Shown: positions 1 to 7,033, counted from the first letter of the stretch. The stretch is DNA of 9,955 bases from Eubacterium sp. (GCA_024681495.1 JAILAS010000170.1:1-9955), one strand, 5' to 3'. Made by a program: numbers and translations. Notes: a model not told the origin generated them from the sequence alone.

Positions 1-146
1 CGGAGCGTTTAACTCAGTCGGAGCTTGCGACGGAATGCGTAGCATTCCTAGTCCTTTAGGGTACCCCGACTGAGTATAGTTTGTCATAACCCCCACCTAC
101 GCTAACGCTTAGAGGTGGGGGATTTCTCCGACTGAGTTAACGCTAT
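1..146. mobile_element. Nested inverted-repeat element (MITE-like or IS200/IS605-end-like)
   Basis: Non-coding block between the window edge and the end of the rml operon. Its outer arms (4-21 and 128-144) are inverted copies of AGCGTTAACTCAGTCGG, differing by one extra T in the left arm. The core CCGACTGAGT occurs again at 66-75, forming a perfect 10-bp inverted repeat with 12-21. Inside are two clean hairpins: GGAATGC/GCATTCC at 32-38 and 42-48 (3-nt loop), and CCCCCACCT/AGGTGGGGG at 90-98 and 113-121 (14-nt loop). No transposase is present. The layout resembles a miniature inverted-repeat element or the structured end of an IS200/IS605 (TnpB-type) element; that assignment is inference. It lies just downstream of rfbC and would be in the 3' region of the operon transcript, but neither hairpin has a convincing U-tract. 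Confidence 0.45.
90..121. other. 9-bp GC-rich hairpin inside the 1-146 element
   Basis: CCCCCACCT (90-98) pairs perfectly with AGGTGGGGG (113-121) across a 14-nt loop containing CGCTAACGCT. Because it lies 3' of rfbC on the minus strand it could slow or end transcription of the operon or protect its 3' end. The bases that follow on the minus strand (TTATGAC) are not U-rich, so a canonical Rho-independent terminator is not supported. IS200/IS605-type elements carry comparable subterminal hairpins, which is the alternative reading. Confidence 0.4.
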
Positions 147-168
147 GATAACATGTACGCCTTTGTTG

Positions 169-720
169 TCAAGACTTCAGCCTGCCCCACTGCTTGTCTT
201 TTTCGCTTAAGATATATGGCGTTTCATCTTCTAATTTTGGCCACTGCACATTGATTATCGGATCATCCCATGCGATTCCGCCTTCATCTTCCGGATGATA
301 AAAGTCCGTGCATTTATAGGTAAACACCGCTTCTTCTGACAGCACCAAAAATCCGTGTGCGAATCCTTCCGGAATATAAAACTGCCTAAAGTTATCTTCT
401 GAAAGCTTTACGCCGTACCATTTGCCATAGGTCTTACTGCCTTGTCTTAGATCGACTGCCACATCAAATACGCAGCCTTTCGTGACGCGCACCAGCTTTC
501 CTTGTGGGTACTTCTTTTGATAATGAAGACCTCTTAGCACGCCCTTTATCGATGAAGATTGATTATCCTGCACAAACTCCATCGTAAGGCCTTCTTCTTC
601 CATGTCTTTTTTGTTATAGGTCTCTACAAAGTACCCTCTCTGATCGCCATAGACCTTTGGCTCGATGATGCATAGTCCTTCGATGCCTCCGACATCTTTT
701 GTTACATTTATCTGTCCCAT
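169..720 (-). CDS. rfbC: dTDP-4-dehydrorhamnose 3,5-epimerase (RmlC)
   Basis: Cytosolic cupin enzyme that epimerises C3 and C5 of dTDP-4-keto-6-deoxyglucose, the third step of dTDP-L-rhamnose synthesis. The 183-aa product has the usual RmlC length. Visible hallmarks are the D-x-R-G-Y segment near residues 26-30, LRGLHYQ at 62-68 with the catalytic-base His66, and PEGFAHGF at 117-124. Tyr135 in VFTYK fits the conserved active-site tyrosine. The ATG at 720 has AGAGG seven bases upstream, so the start is secure. It is last in the operon, 12 bp after the rfbD stop, and presumably translated from the rfbA-B-D-C message. Order and identity are unambiguous; only the use of the rhamnose (which polysaccharide) cannot be told from this window. 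Confidence 0.97.
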   Translation of the reverse strand: MGQINVTKDVGGIEGLCIIEPKVYGDQRGYFVETYNKKDMEEEGLTMEFVQDNQSSSIKGVLRGLHYQKKYPQGKLVRVTKGCVFDVAVDLRQGSKTYGKWYGVKLSEDNFRQFYIPEGFAHGFLVLSEEAVFTYKCTDFYHPEDEGGIAWDDPIINVQWPKLEDETPYILSEKDKQWGRLKS

Positions 721-732
721 ATGAGTTCCTCT

Positions 733-1629
733 TTACTCTCTGATATTCTGTAGATAACGGCTTAGTGCGTCCTGCCAGGTTGGAAGCGGGGTGAATCCCT
801 GCTGTATCAGTTTTGATCTGTCCAGCCTGCTGTTATATGGTCTGGCCGCCTTGGACAGGCCGTACTCTTTTGTCGTGACCGGTTTTACGCTCACATCCTT
901 TACGCCGGCCCGGCGAAATATCTCCAGTGCGTATTCGTACCAGCTGATATAGCCGCCTTCATTGGTCGCGTGATAGTAGCCGTACTTGTCCGTCTCTATC
1001 ATGTCGACAAGCAGTCTTGCCAGATCGCCGGTATAGGTCGGCGTTCCAATCTGGTCATTTACCACACTTAGCTGTGGATGTGTCTTTGCCACGCGCAGCA
1101 TCGTCTTTACAAAGTTCTCGCCGTGCTCGCCAAACACCCACGCAATTCTGACGATAAAGTATTTCCTCAGGCTTTGCGCGACTGCCTTCTCGCCTTCCAG
1201 CTTCGTCTTGCCGTAGACATTGAGCGGTGCATAGTCTGTGCAGTCCGGCTCCCACGGCTGATCCCCTTCACCGTCAAAGACGTAGTCCGTACTGATATAC
1301 ATCATCGGGATATCCAGATGGGCGCATTCATGTGCCAGATATTTCGTTCCTTCTGCGTTTATCTTGTATACCTGCGTTTGATTATCTTCTTCTTCAGCGG
1401 CATCGACTGCTGTCCAGGCTGCACAGTGGATGAGCGCATCCGGCTGTACCTTGCGCATAACTCGTTGCACATCCGTTTCTTTTGTAATATCCAGTTCGTA
1501 GAATGCTGCTTCTCCTTCATACCGTTCCTTGGATAGATCACTTCCGACCGGTTCATGATTTTTGCTTTTTAACTGCGCGATTACGTCATGGCCTAACTGG
1601 CCGCAGGCGCCTGTTACTAATATCTTCAT
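733..1629 (-). CDS. rfbD: dTDP-4-dehydrorhamnose reductase (RmlD)
   Basis: NAD(P)H-dependent short-chain reductase that reduces dTDP-4-keto-L-rhamnose to dTDP-L-rhamnose, the final pathway step. The 298-aa product begins MKILVTGACGQLG, giving the Rossmann GxxGxxG motif at residues 7-13. STDYVFDG follows at about 113-120 and the catalytic YxxxK (YGKTK) at 139-143, as in RmlD. Two in-frame ATGs compete. The upstream one (1638) directly abuts AGAGG (1639-1643), whereas the ATG at 1629 lies nine bases from it and gives the family-typical N-terminus, so 1629 is chosen; the longer version would add MKN. It follows rfbB by 12 bp with the chosen start and precedes rfbC by 12 bp, consistent with one transcript. 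It is ordered before rfbC although RmlC acts earlier in the pathway. Confidence 0.96.
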   Translation of the reverse strand: MKILVTGACGQLGHDVIAQLKSKNHEPVGSDLSKERYEGEAAFYELDITKETDVQRVMRKVQPDALIHCAAWTAVDAAEEEDNQTQVYKINAEGTKYLAHECAHLDIPMMYISTDYVFDGEGDQPWEPDCTDYAPLNVYGKTKLEGEKAVAQSLRKYFIVRIAWVFGEHGENFVKTMLRVAKTHPQLSVVNDQIGTPTYTGDLARLLVDMIETDKYGYYHATNEGGYISWYEYALEIFRRAGVKDVSVKPVTTKEYGLSKAARPYNSRLDRSKLIQQGFTPLPTWQDALSRYLQNIRE

Positions 1630-1638
1630 GTTCTTCAT

Positions 1639-1643
1639 CCTCT
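1639..1643 (-). promoter_or_regulatory. RBS deciding the rfbD start
   Basis: AGAGG on the minus strand ends immediately before the first ATG (1638), which leaves no spacer, but lies nine bases before the second ATG (1629). This favours the shorter protein. The motif starts right at the rfbB stop codon, so translation of rfbB and rfbD may be coupled. Confidence 0.7.
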
Positions 1644-2661
1644 ATCGGTTGCCATACATCTTCTCGTAATAGTTTTGGTACTCTCCGGAGATGATGGTCT
1701 CCCACCAGGTTCTGTGTTCTAGATACCACTGCACGGTCTTTTTGATGCCGTCTTCAAACTTCGTCTGTGGCAGCCAGCCTAGTTCGTTATGAATCTTGGT
1801 CGGGTCGATGGCGTAGCGCATGTCGTGTCCCTTGCGGTCTGTCACATAGGTGATAAGGCTCTCAGGCTTTCCTAGTTCTTTACATATCAGCTTCACGATA
1901 TCGATATTGGCCATCTCATTGTGACCGCCTACGTTGTAGATTTCTCCGACTGTCCCTTCCCGGATGATGAGGTCGATGGCTTTACAGTGGTCTTCTACGT
2001 AAAGCCAGTCTCTGACATTCTCCCCTGTTCCATAGACCGGGAGTGGCTTGTCCTGTAGCGCATTGGCAATCATCAGCGGTATCAGTTTCTCCGGAAAATG
2101 ATATGGCCCGTAGTTATTCGAGCACCGGCTGATGGTCACCGGCAGATCATATGTCCTGTGATATGCCTGCACCAGCAGGTCGGCGGATGCTTTGGATGCG
2201 CTGTACGGACTGCTGGTATGAATCGGCGTCTCTTCTGTAAAGAACAGATCCGGTCTGTCGAGCGGCAGATCGCCGTAGACTTCGTCGGTCGATACCTGGT
2301 GATATCTTTTGATGCCGAACTTTCTGCAGGCGTCCATCAAGACTGCCGTTCCAAGGACATTGGTTCTTAGGAAGACTTCCGGGTCTTCGATGGAGCGGTC
2401 CACATGACTTTCTGCTGCGAAGTTCACCACAACCTGCGGCTCTTCTTCTTCGAAGATCTGATGGACTGCTTTCCTGTCTGTAATATCTATTTTCTCAAAG
2501 CGGAAGTTTCGCTCTTTCATAATCGGCTCTAATGTCGACAGATTGCCGGCGTACGTTAGGCTGTCAAGGCAGATTATCCTGTCCTGCGGATGCTCGCGCA
2601 GCTGGTAGTATATGAAGTTGCTTCCGATAAATCCGGCTCCTCCGGTTACGATGATTGTCAT
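1642..2661 (-). CDS. rfbB: dTDP-glucose 4,6-dehydratase (RmlB)
   Basis: NAD+-dependent extended short-chain dehydrogenase that converts dTDP-glucose to dTDP-4-keto-6-deoxyglucose, the second step of the pathway. The 339-aa product shows the nucleotide-binding GGAGFIGSN at residues 7-15. STDEVYG at 124-130 carries the Thr-Asp-Glu active-site trio, and YSASK at 153-157 gives the catalytic Tyr and Lys. NNYGPYHFPEKLIP and RDWLYVEDH further on are strongly RmlB-like. AGGAG lies seven bases before the ATG and overlaps the rfbA stop (TAG), an arrangement that suggests translational coupling. Length is normal and no frameshift is seen. Confidence 0.98.
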   Translation of the reverse strand: MTIIVTGGAGFIGSNFIYYQLREHPQDRIICLDSLTYAGNLSTLEPIMKERNFRFEKIDITDRKAVHQIFEEEEPQVVVNFAAESHVDRSIEDPEVFLRTNVLGTAVLMDACRKFGIKRYHQVSTDEVYGDLPLDRPDLFFTEETPIHTSSPYSASKASADLLVQAYHRTYDLPVTISRCSNNYGPYHFPEKLIPLMIANALQDKPLPVYGTGENVRDWLYVEDHCKAIDLIIREGTVGEIYNVGGHNEMANIDIVKLICKELGKPESLITYVTDRKGHDMRYAIDPTKIHNELGWLPQTKFEDGIKKTVQWYLEHRTWWETIISGEYQNYYEKMYGNR

Positions 2662-2671
2662 GTATGTTCTC

Positions 2672-3568
2672 CTAATATAAGCTCTCCTGGTACTTGCCGT
2701 CGACGACGTCTTTTAGATACTGGCCGTATTCATTTCCCTTATACTTTTCGACGACGCGCATCACGTCTTCTTTTTTGATCCAGCCATTTAGATAGGCAAT
2801 TTCTTCTAAGCACCCGATCTTTCTGTGCTGGTGCTGTTCGATGGTCTTTACGAAGTTCGTCGCATCCACAAGACTTTCGTGTGTTCCGGTATCAAGCCAG
2901 GTGAAGCCTTGCCCGAGCAGTTCGACATTCAGTCTTCCTTGTTCTAGGTAGATGCGGTTAAGGTCTGTGATTTCTAGTTCTCCTCGGTCGGATGGCTTTA
3001 GACTCTTGGCGTACTGTACGACCCGGTTGTCGTAAAAGTACAGTCCCGTCACGCAGTAATTGCTCTTTGGCCTGGCCGGTTTTTCTTCGATGGACACGGC
3101 TTTTCCCTGTTCATCAAATTCTACGATACCGAATCTCTCCGGGTCGTCTACGTAGTAGCCAAATATTGTGGCTCCCTTATCTTGTTCGGCTCTTTTGACG
3201 GCCGCCTTTAGTCTTTCATTGAACCCATGTCCGGAGAAGACATTGTCCCCGAGTACCATGGCTACCGGCTCGTTGCCGATGAATTCTTCTCCGATTAAGA
3301 ATGCCTGCGCCAGTCCGTCCGGACTGTCTTGCACTTTATATGACAGTTCTACGCCAAACTGGTGTCCGTCGCCCAGCAGCGCCTCGAATCTTGGTGTGTC
3401 GTGCGGCGTTGAGATAATCAGGATCTCTCTGATTCCGGCATTCATCAGGACCGACATCGGATAGTAGATCATCGGTTTGTCGAAGATTGGCAATAGTTGT
3501 TTACTGGTTACCATCGTCAGCGGATACAGTCTTGTTCCCGATCCGCCCGCTAGTATGATTCCTTTCAT
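2672..3568 (-). CDS. rfbA: Glucose-1-phosphate thymidylyltransferase (RmlA)
   Basis: First and committed enzyme of dTDP-L-rhamnose synthesis; it joins glucose-1-phosphate and dTTP to give dTDP-glucose and pyrophosphate, and in the family is feedback-inhibited by dTDP-rhamnose. The 298-aa product has the nucleotidyltransferase signature GGSGTRL at residues 8-14 followed by SKQLLPIFDKPMIYYP at 22-37. The metal-binding GDN is at 107-109, EEKP at 161-164, and GFTWLDTGT at 221-229 contains the second metal-site Asp226. AAGAGGAAC precedes the ATG by a normal distance. It is the first gene of the operon; the 125-bp gap to the divergent YigZ gene should hold the promoter, but no clear -35/-10 pair stands out on the minus strand. 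Confidence 0.98.
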   Translation of the reverse strand: MKGIILAGGSGTRLYPLTMVTSKQLLPIFDKPMIYYPMSVLMNAGIREILIISTPHDTPRFEALLGDGHQFGVELSYKVQDSPDGLAQAFLIGEEFIGNEPVAMVLGDNVFSGHGFNERLKAAVKRAEQDKGATIFGYYVDDPERFGIVEFDEQGKAVSIEEKPARPKSNYCVTGLYFYDNRVVQYAKSLKPSDRGELEITDLNRIYLEQGRLNVELLGQGFTWLDTGTHESLVDATNFVKTIEQHQHRKIGCLEEIAYLNGWIKKEDVMRVVEKYKGNEYGQYLKDVVDGKYQESLY

Positions 3569-3693
3569 AATCCGTTCCTCTTATGATGTGCTATTGTTTG
3601 CGCTTTTCATATAGTTCTATGATACCATAACTTGTTTCTTCCGACTGCGATTTTTTCTCATATTTCTCCCGAAAATATGTTATCCTTATTACT

Positions 3694-4335
3694 ATGAAAA
3701 ATATCTTATTCAAAGGTGGCTCCGGCGAGATCGTCGAAAAAAAGTCTCGTTTCATCGCCACTGTTCTTAATGTAACTTCAGAAGAGGAGGCGCAATCTGA
3801 AATCGCCCGCCTTAAAAAGCAGTACTGGGACGCCCGCCACAATTGCTATGCCTATGTCATCGGTGATACCGGCGAGTTCACGCGTTGCAGTGATGACGGG
3901 GAACCTTCCGGCACTGCCGGTCGTCCGATCCTCGACATCCTCCGGCGCGCCGAGGTGCAAAACTGTCTTGTCGTGGTCACTCGTTATTTTGGCGGCACGC
4001 TGCTTGGCACCGGTGGTCTTGTGCGCGCCTACTCTCAGGCGACCCAGGCGGGTCTTGCTGCCAGCGTCATCTGCGAGAAGCAGCGCGGCATCTTCCTGGA
4101 CATCTCCTGTGACTATTCGGCGCTTGGCAAGATGCAGTACATCTCGGCGCAGATGCAGGTTCCGGTCTTAGATACCATTTACGAGGATTCTGTGATTATC
4201 AAGCTGATGGTTCCGCTTGCTCTTAAGGATTCTCTGACCAAGAAGATTGCGGATGAAACCGGCGGCTCGGCGGGTCTTTCTTTTGGCGACGAGGCGGATT
4301 TTATCTTGCTTGACAATAAAGTTGAAATTCTTTAA
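3694..4335 (+). CDS. yigZ: YigZ/IMPACT (UPF0029) family protein
   Basis: Conserved protein of the YigZ (YvyE in Bacillus) and eukaryotic IMPACT family, whose bacterial role is poorly defined and is thought to involve translation or RNA. The 213-aa product has the full two-domain length. The N-terminal UPF0029 domain shows KKSRFIA (16-22), DARHNCYAY (46-54), SDDGEPSGTAG (66-76) and VTRYFGGTLLGTGGLVRAY (95-113). The C-terminal region, about 135-195, fits DUF1949. The ATG at 3694 has no recognisable Shine-Dalgarno sequence. A TATGTT box at 3676-3681 would place the transcript start almost at the ATG, so translation could be leaderless. The gene is divergent from rfbA and ends ten bases before the -35 element of the tRNA promoter. 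Confidence 0.93.
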   Translation: MKNILFKGGSGEIVEKKSRFIATVLNVTSEEEAQSEIARLKKQYWDARHNCYAYVIGDTGEFTRCSDDGEPSGTAGRPILDILRRAEVQNCLVVVTRYFGGTLLGTGGLVRAYSQATQAGLAASVICEKQRGIFLDISCDYSALGKMQYISAQMQVPVLDTIYEDSVIIKLMVPLALKDSLTKKIADETGGSAGLSFGDEADFILLDNKVEIL

Positions 4336-4344
4336 AAAAAGTGC

Positions 4345-4373
4345 TTGCATTCTTATTATTCCTCATGTATAAT
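4345..4373 (+). promoter_or_regulatory. Sigma-A promoter of tRNA-Gln
   Basis: TTGCAT at 4345-4350 and a perfect TATAAT at 4368-4373 are separated by exactly 17 bp. Transcription would start near 4380, about 14 bases before the mature tRNA. This is the best housekeeping promoter in the window and fits a highly expressed stable RNA. Confidence 0.85.
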
Positions 4374-4393
4374 ATCACTTGTCGCTAAGACAT

Positions 4394-4465
4394 TGGCCCA
4401 TCGCCAAATGGTAAGGCAACGGACTCTGACTCCGTCATTTCAAGGTTCGAATCCTTGTGGGCCAG
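4394..4465 (+). tRNA. trnQ: tRNA-Gln (anticodon CTG)
   Basis: A 72-nt cloverleaf can be folded by eye. The acceptor stem is TGGCCCA (4394-4400) with TGGGCCA (4458-4464) and discriminator G4465. The D-stem is GCC/GGC (4403-4405, 4415-4417) with loop AAATGGTAA. The anticodon stem is ACGGA/TCCGT (4419-4423, 4431-4435) around the 7-base loop CTCTGAC, giving anticodon CTG (4426-4428), which reads CAG. The variable loop has 5 nt. The T-arm is CAAGG-TTCGAAT-CCTTG (4441-4457). CCA is not encoded (CTT follows) and must be added after transcription. It is a single tRNA with its own promoter and terminator. Confidence 0.97.
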
Positions 4466-4470
4466 CTTCC

Positions 4471-4501
4471 TGGATCGTGATTTTTCACGGTCCATTTTTT
4501 T
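4471..4501 (+). terminator. Rho-independent terminator after tRNA-Gln
   Basis: A 10-bp stem, TGGATCGTGA (4471-4480) with TCACGGTCCA (4485-4494), contains one G-U wobble and has a TTTT loop. A run of seven T (4495-4501) follows. It begins five bases after the tRNA 3' end and insulates fdhD from tRNA transcription. Confidence 0.92.
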
Positions 4502-4538
4502 GTGTGCAAAATTTCTATATATATGGTAGGATATGTTC

Positions 4539-5342
4539 ATGGATACAAATATTTTATTTACGGATATCGAGGAGGCCGTTAACGCTGAGACTCTTGTCTT
4601 CACCAAAACCGGTGCTCCCGTCAAAAAATCGAACATTATTGCTAAGGAACATTTTGTTGATGTCTATATCAACGACATCCTTTCTATGAAGCTTGTCTGC
4701 TCTCCGTCTTACCTTCCCGAGCTGGTGCTTGGGCGGCTCTACACGGAAGGGTTCATCGACTCTCTTCATGACATGAAACATCTTACTGTCTGCGAGCATG
4801 GACTTCGCGTTAAGGTGTTCTTAAATAAGCAGGCGCGCCCCGGCGATTCTAACTTTGTCGAGACGACTTCTCCTTGTTGCACGGGCAATCACATCTTGTC
4901 TGATGTGTTCCGCAACCAGGATCGTCTGCCGAAACCGGTTGAGTCTATCGAGTGGCACAGCCAGTCCATCTTCAAGATGGCGGAGCAGTTCTACCAGAGC
5001 ACGCCGCTTTTCGATGCGACGCGCAGTGTGCACAGTTGCTACTTATATCAGGGCGACAAGCTGATTGTTCGCTGCGAGGACCTTGGTCGTCACAATGCGG
5101 TCGACAAGGTGGTTGGATATGCGCTTCTTCACGAGGTGGACCTTACGAAGTGTACTCTATTTTCCAGTGGTCGTATCCCGACGGATATGATTTCCAAGGT
5201 GGTCAATGCACGGATTCCGGTGCTTGTGACGAAGACGACTGCGACTGACGCTGCGATATCGCTGGCGCGTGATTTTAATGTAACTTTGATTATCTATGCG
5301 AAAGAGGATTCTTTTGAGCTGATTCCGATGGAAACAGAGTAG
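4539..5342 (+). CDS. fdhD: FdhD-family formate dehydrogenase accessory sulfurtransferase, divergent
   Basis: FdhD proteins transfer sulfur from a cysteine desulfurase (IscS type) to the bis-MGD molybdenum or tungsten cofactor of formate dehydrogenase. The 267-aa product carries the family signature EDLGRHNAVDK at residues 180-190 and SGR at 210-212, followed by a variant of the usual helix (TKTTATDAAISLAR) at 231-244. The normally invariant CGxCG loop is altered: TTSPCCTGN at 109-117 has adjacent Cys113-Cys114 and glycine where the second cysteine is expected. Either catalysis uses the CC pair or the role has diverged. The first in-frame ATG (4533) overlaps the AGGA motif (4528-4531), whereas the ATG at 4539 is seven bases from it and is chosen. 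A TATATA-rich stretch at 4516-4524 may be its -10 region. No formate dehydrogenase gene is in the window. Confidence 0.88.
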   Translation: MDTNILFTDIEEAVNAETLVFTKTGAPVKKSNIIAKEHFVDVYINDILSMKLVCSPSYLPELVLGRLYTEGFIDSLHDMKHLTVCEHGLRVKVFLNKQARPGDSNFVETTSPCCTGNHILSDVFRNQDRLPKPVESIEWHSQSIFKMAEQFYQSTPLFDATRSVHSCYLYQGDKLIVRCEDLGRHNAVDKVVGYALLHEVDLTKCTLFSSGRIPTDMISKVVNARIPVLVTKTTATDAAISLARDFNVTLIIYAKEDSFELIPMETE

Positions 5343-5364
5343 ATTGTAATATGCATACAAAAAG

Positions 5365-5405
5365 AAAAAGGCTGATGCTATCATATGATACGCATCAGCT
5401 TTTTC
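5365..5405. terminator. Bidirectional terminator between fdhD and the DUF2284 gene
   Basis: A-rich and T-rich tails flank a long hairpin: AAAAAG, a bulged G, then CTGATGC (5365-5378) pair with GCATCAG-CTTTTT (5392-5404). The apex TATCATATGATA (5379-5390) is itself a perfect palindrome. It can work on both strands, which suits the convergent genes fdhD (ends 5342) and the DUF2284 gene (ends 5428). Confidence 0.88.
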
Positions 5406-5427
5406 TAAATTGGACTTTTAAGAAATA

Positions 5428-5979
5428 TTATTCTTGATTGTGAAACAGTACGCATCCAAAGTAGGTAACGGTGTTCGCTCCGTTGATGTAATTCACCCCG
5501 GTTGCAGCGGCAAGCCTGTTAACCTCTACGCCATAACTCTCAATTGCCGGCGCAAGCTTGTCCGGGAATCGGCACGGTGAATCCGGATATGAACAGGTCT
5601 CGCAGATTCCGCAACCGTCCTTTGACAGATTCAAGACATCGCCTTTGAGATGCTGAACGACGCCCTTAAACACCTTGTCAGCGGTCTCGCCATGGCTCTT
5701 TTGTCCGGCCATCATGCCCTCAAAGTCAAATGAATCTTCCAGCGGATGAAGCGTTGTAAAGACCATGATACGGTCATACTTTTTGATCCGCGCCATACAT
5801 TCTTCATAGGTGCCGACGGCGGGCGGACAGGCCCAGCTCTTTCCATAGTGTCCGCAGTAATTTTTCTCGCACAGATCGCGCACCTGCGGTGAAAATGAAA
5901 TCTTGTCTACTGTGGTAAATCCATATTGATGGATACCTAGTTCCTTGGCATTCTCCTCAAGATACTTTTCAATTGTCAT
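5428..5979 (-). CDS. DUF2284 Cys-rich putative metal-binding protein
   Basis: The 183-aa product matches my recollection of the DUF2284 (predicted metal-binding) family, whose function is not established. Nine cysteines are visible: C37, C42, C51 (in WACPPAVGTYEEC) and C61 in the N-terminal half, then CGICETC (C123, C126, C129), C136 and C176. The spacing of C123-C136 suggests an Fe-S cluster or zinc site. There is no signal peptide or membrane segment, so it should be cytosolic. A TTG at 5985 extends the frame by two codons, but AGGGAG (5987-5992) lies seven bases before the ATG at 5979, which is chosen. It follows the UroD-like gene on the same strand, and I recall such genes near corrinoid methyltransferases; a redox or cofactor role there is inference. 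Confidence 0.82.
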   Translation of the reverse strand: MTIEKYLEENAKELGIHQYGFTTVDKISFSPQVRDLCEKNYCGHYGKSWACPPAVGTYEECMARIKKYDRIMVFTTLHPLEDSFDFEGMMAGQKSHGETADKVFKGVVQHLKGDVLNLSKDGCGICETCSYPDSPCRFPDKLAPAIESYGVEVNRLAAATGVNYINGANTVTYFGCVLFHNQE

Positions 5980-5986
5980 ACTCAAT

Positions 5987-5992
5987 CTCCCT
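5987..5992 (-). promoter_or_regulatory. RBS deciding the DUF2284 start
   Basis: AGGGAG on the minus strand is seven bases from the ATG at 5979 and only one base from the TTG at 5985. The ATG is therefore the likely start. Confidence 0.7.
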
Positions 5993-6013
5993 TTCGTAAC
6001 TGGCGAAGCTTTA

Positions 6014-6045
6014 AGCTCAGCCGAAGATTGGCAGTCGACTGAGTT
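6014..6045. repeat. Short inverted repeat related to the 1-146 element
   Basis: AGCTCAGCCGA (6014-6024) and TCGACTGAGTT (6035-6045) form an 11-bp inverted repeat with a 10-nt loop; two positions differ, one of them a possible wobble. The arms match the ACTCAGTCGG/CCGACTGAGT arms of the element at 1-146. The right arm overlaps the stop codon (6044-6046) of the UroD-like gene, so the hairpin lies exactly between the two operon genes and could stabilise or attenuate the message. Confidence 0.55.
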
Positions 6046-7033
6046 ATACCTTCTGTAAGATTGTGGCGCCCTGCTTATTCACCTCATCCATGTACACCAG
6101 CCAATGCTTTTCGATTGCCGGAACATAGTATGGGATGTAGCGACCTTTGCCACAATACATGTTCATGCGAGTTCTTACCTCGTCTCTTATATCTTCCTCT
6201 GTTGCGTCCGGATTGTCAATACGTCTGTTATCAAGACCACCCATAAATGTGATTTTGTCTCCGTATTTTTCAAGCAGCTCGCCGGGATCATTTTCCACCA
6301 TTACCGGTTCGAGCGCATCTACGCCTATCTCGATGAGGTCCGGGATGATCTGCTTGATGTAACCGCATGAATGGTGAACGTATAAGCATCCATGCTCGTG
6401 AATGCGGTCTGCGTATTTCTTCTCGTATGGTTTGATGAACTCTCGCCACAAATCCGGTGAGAAGAACATATTGTTGTTGGTGCCCCAGTCGTCATGCATG
6501 TGAATGACATCCGGCTTGCAGTACTGAACTGCGAGGTCGATACATTTTAATTTATATTCACACAGCGCGTCGAAGAATTCCTTTACCTCATCCGGGAATT
6601 CGTAGAACGAGCAAAGTGCATTTTCCATTCCTATCATCTGGTTCATGCGCTCAAATGTGCCTGACAAAATCAGCACTGACACGACATGTTCTTCCGGATT
6701 TACCTGCATTCCATGGAACATTCCCTGGAAGATGTGCTCGAGTGGCATATGGTCAATCGGCGGGAAGTGCACGTGCTCTTTCCACTCGTCCATGTCGTCG
6801 AACATCTTGAAGTTGGCTGCTACCGTATTTCCGTCTACCAGCGGGTTTGGTCCCTGGTTTGTCCACATCACGCCCCAGGCATCCGGGCCTGTTCCGTATG
6901 GATCGAAGTTGTCCGGGTCAATGTATCGTTCTCCCGGGAACACGATATCCTTCATGGTTCCGTATACTTCCGGAATAAAATCTGCCTTTTCACCACGTAA
7001 TAATGCTAATAATGCTTCTTTTTTTGTTTGCAT
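6044..7033 (-). CDS. Uroporphyrinogen decarboxylase-family protein, MtaA/MtbA-like methyltransferase candidate
   Basis: The 329-aa product has the UroD/MtaA TIM-barrel look. It carries DVIHMHDDWGTNN around residues 175-187, FIKPYEKKYADRIHEHGCLYVHHSCG at about 199-224, and ALEPVMVENDPGELLEKYGDKITFMGGLDNR at 240-270. H221-S-C223 plus a later cysteine (C294 in MYCGKGRYIP) fit the His-x-Cys...Cys zinc site of methylcobamide:CoM-type methyltransferases. The N-terminal arginine-rich substrate motif of heme-pathway UroD is absent, so it is probably not a heme enzyme. The frame opens at 7126, but AAAGGAG (7043-7049) is nine bases before the ATG at 7033, which gives the normal N-terminus (MQTKKEALLALLRGEK). 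No corrinoid protein or first methyltransferase is nearby, so the methyl donor and acceptor are unknown. Confidence 0.85.
   Translation of the reverse strand: MQTKKEALLALLRGEKADFIPEVYGTMKDIVFPGERYIDPDNFDPYGTGPDAWGVMWTNQGPNPLVDGNTVAANFKMFDDMDEWKEHVHFPPIDHMPLEHIFQGMFHGMQVNPEEHVVSVLILSGTFERMNQMIGMENALCSFYEFPDEVKEFFDALCEYKLKCIDLAVQYCKPDVIHMHDDWGTNNNMFFSPDLWREFIKPYEKKYADRIHEHGCLYVHHSCGYIKQIIPDLIEIGVDALEPVMVENDPGELLEKYGDKITFMGGLDNRRIDNPDATEEDIRDEVRTRMNMYCGKGRYIPYYVPAIEKHWLVYMDEVNKQGATILQKV

Noticed and set aside
4..144. Invertible promoter switch flanked by inverted repeats
   Set aside because: The arms are suitable, but the enclosed 106 bp has no convincing -35/-10 pair and lies downstream of, not upstream of, the rml operon. 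No recombinase is in view.
1939..1952. 14-bp match between rfbB and the 1-146 element (GATTTCTCCGACTG)
   Set aside because: The rfbB copy encodes part of the conserved GEIYNVGG region, and one 14-bp match in 10 kb is compatible with chance.
3168..3464. Plus-strand ORFs opposite the rml genes and other overlapping ORFs
   Set aside because: They are antisense shadows of clearly identified enzymes, with no ribosome binding sites and low-complexity translations.
3569..3693. Defined promoter for the rml operon
   Set aside because: Several AT-rich boxes exist on the minus strand, but no -35/-10 pair with acceptable spacing could be supported, so none is annotated.
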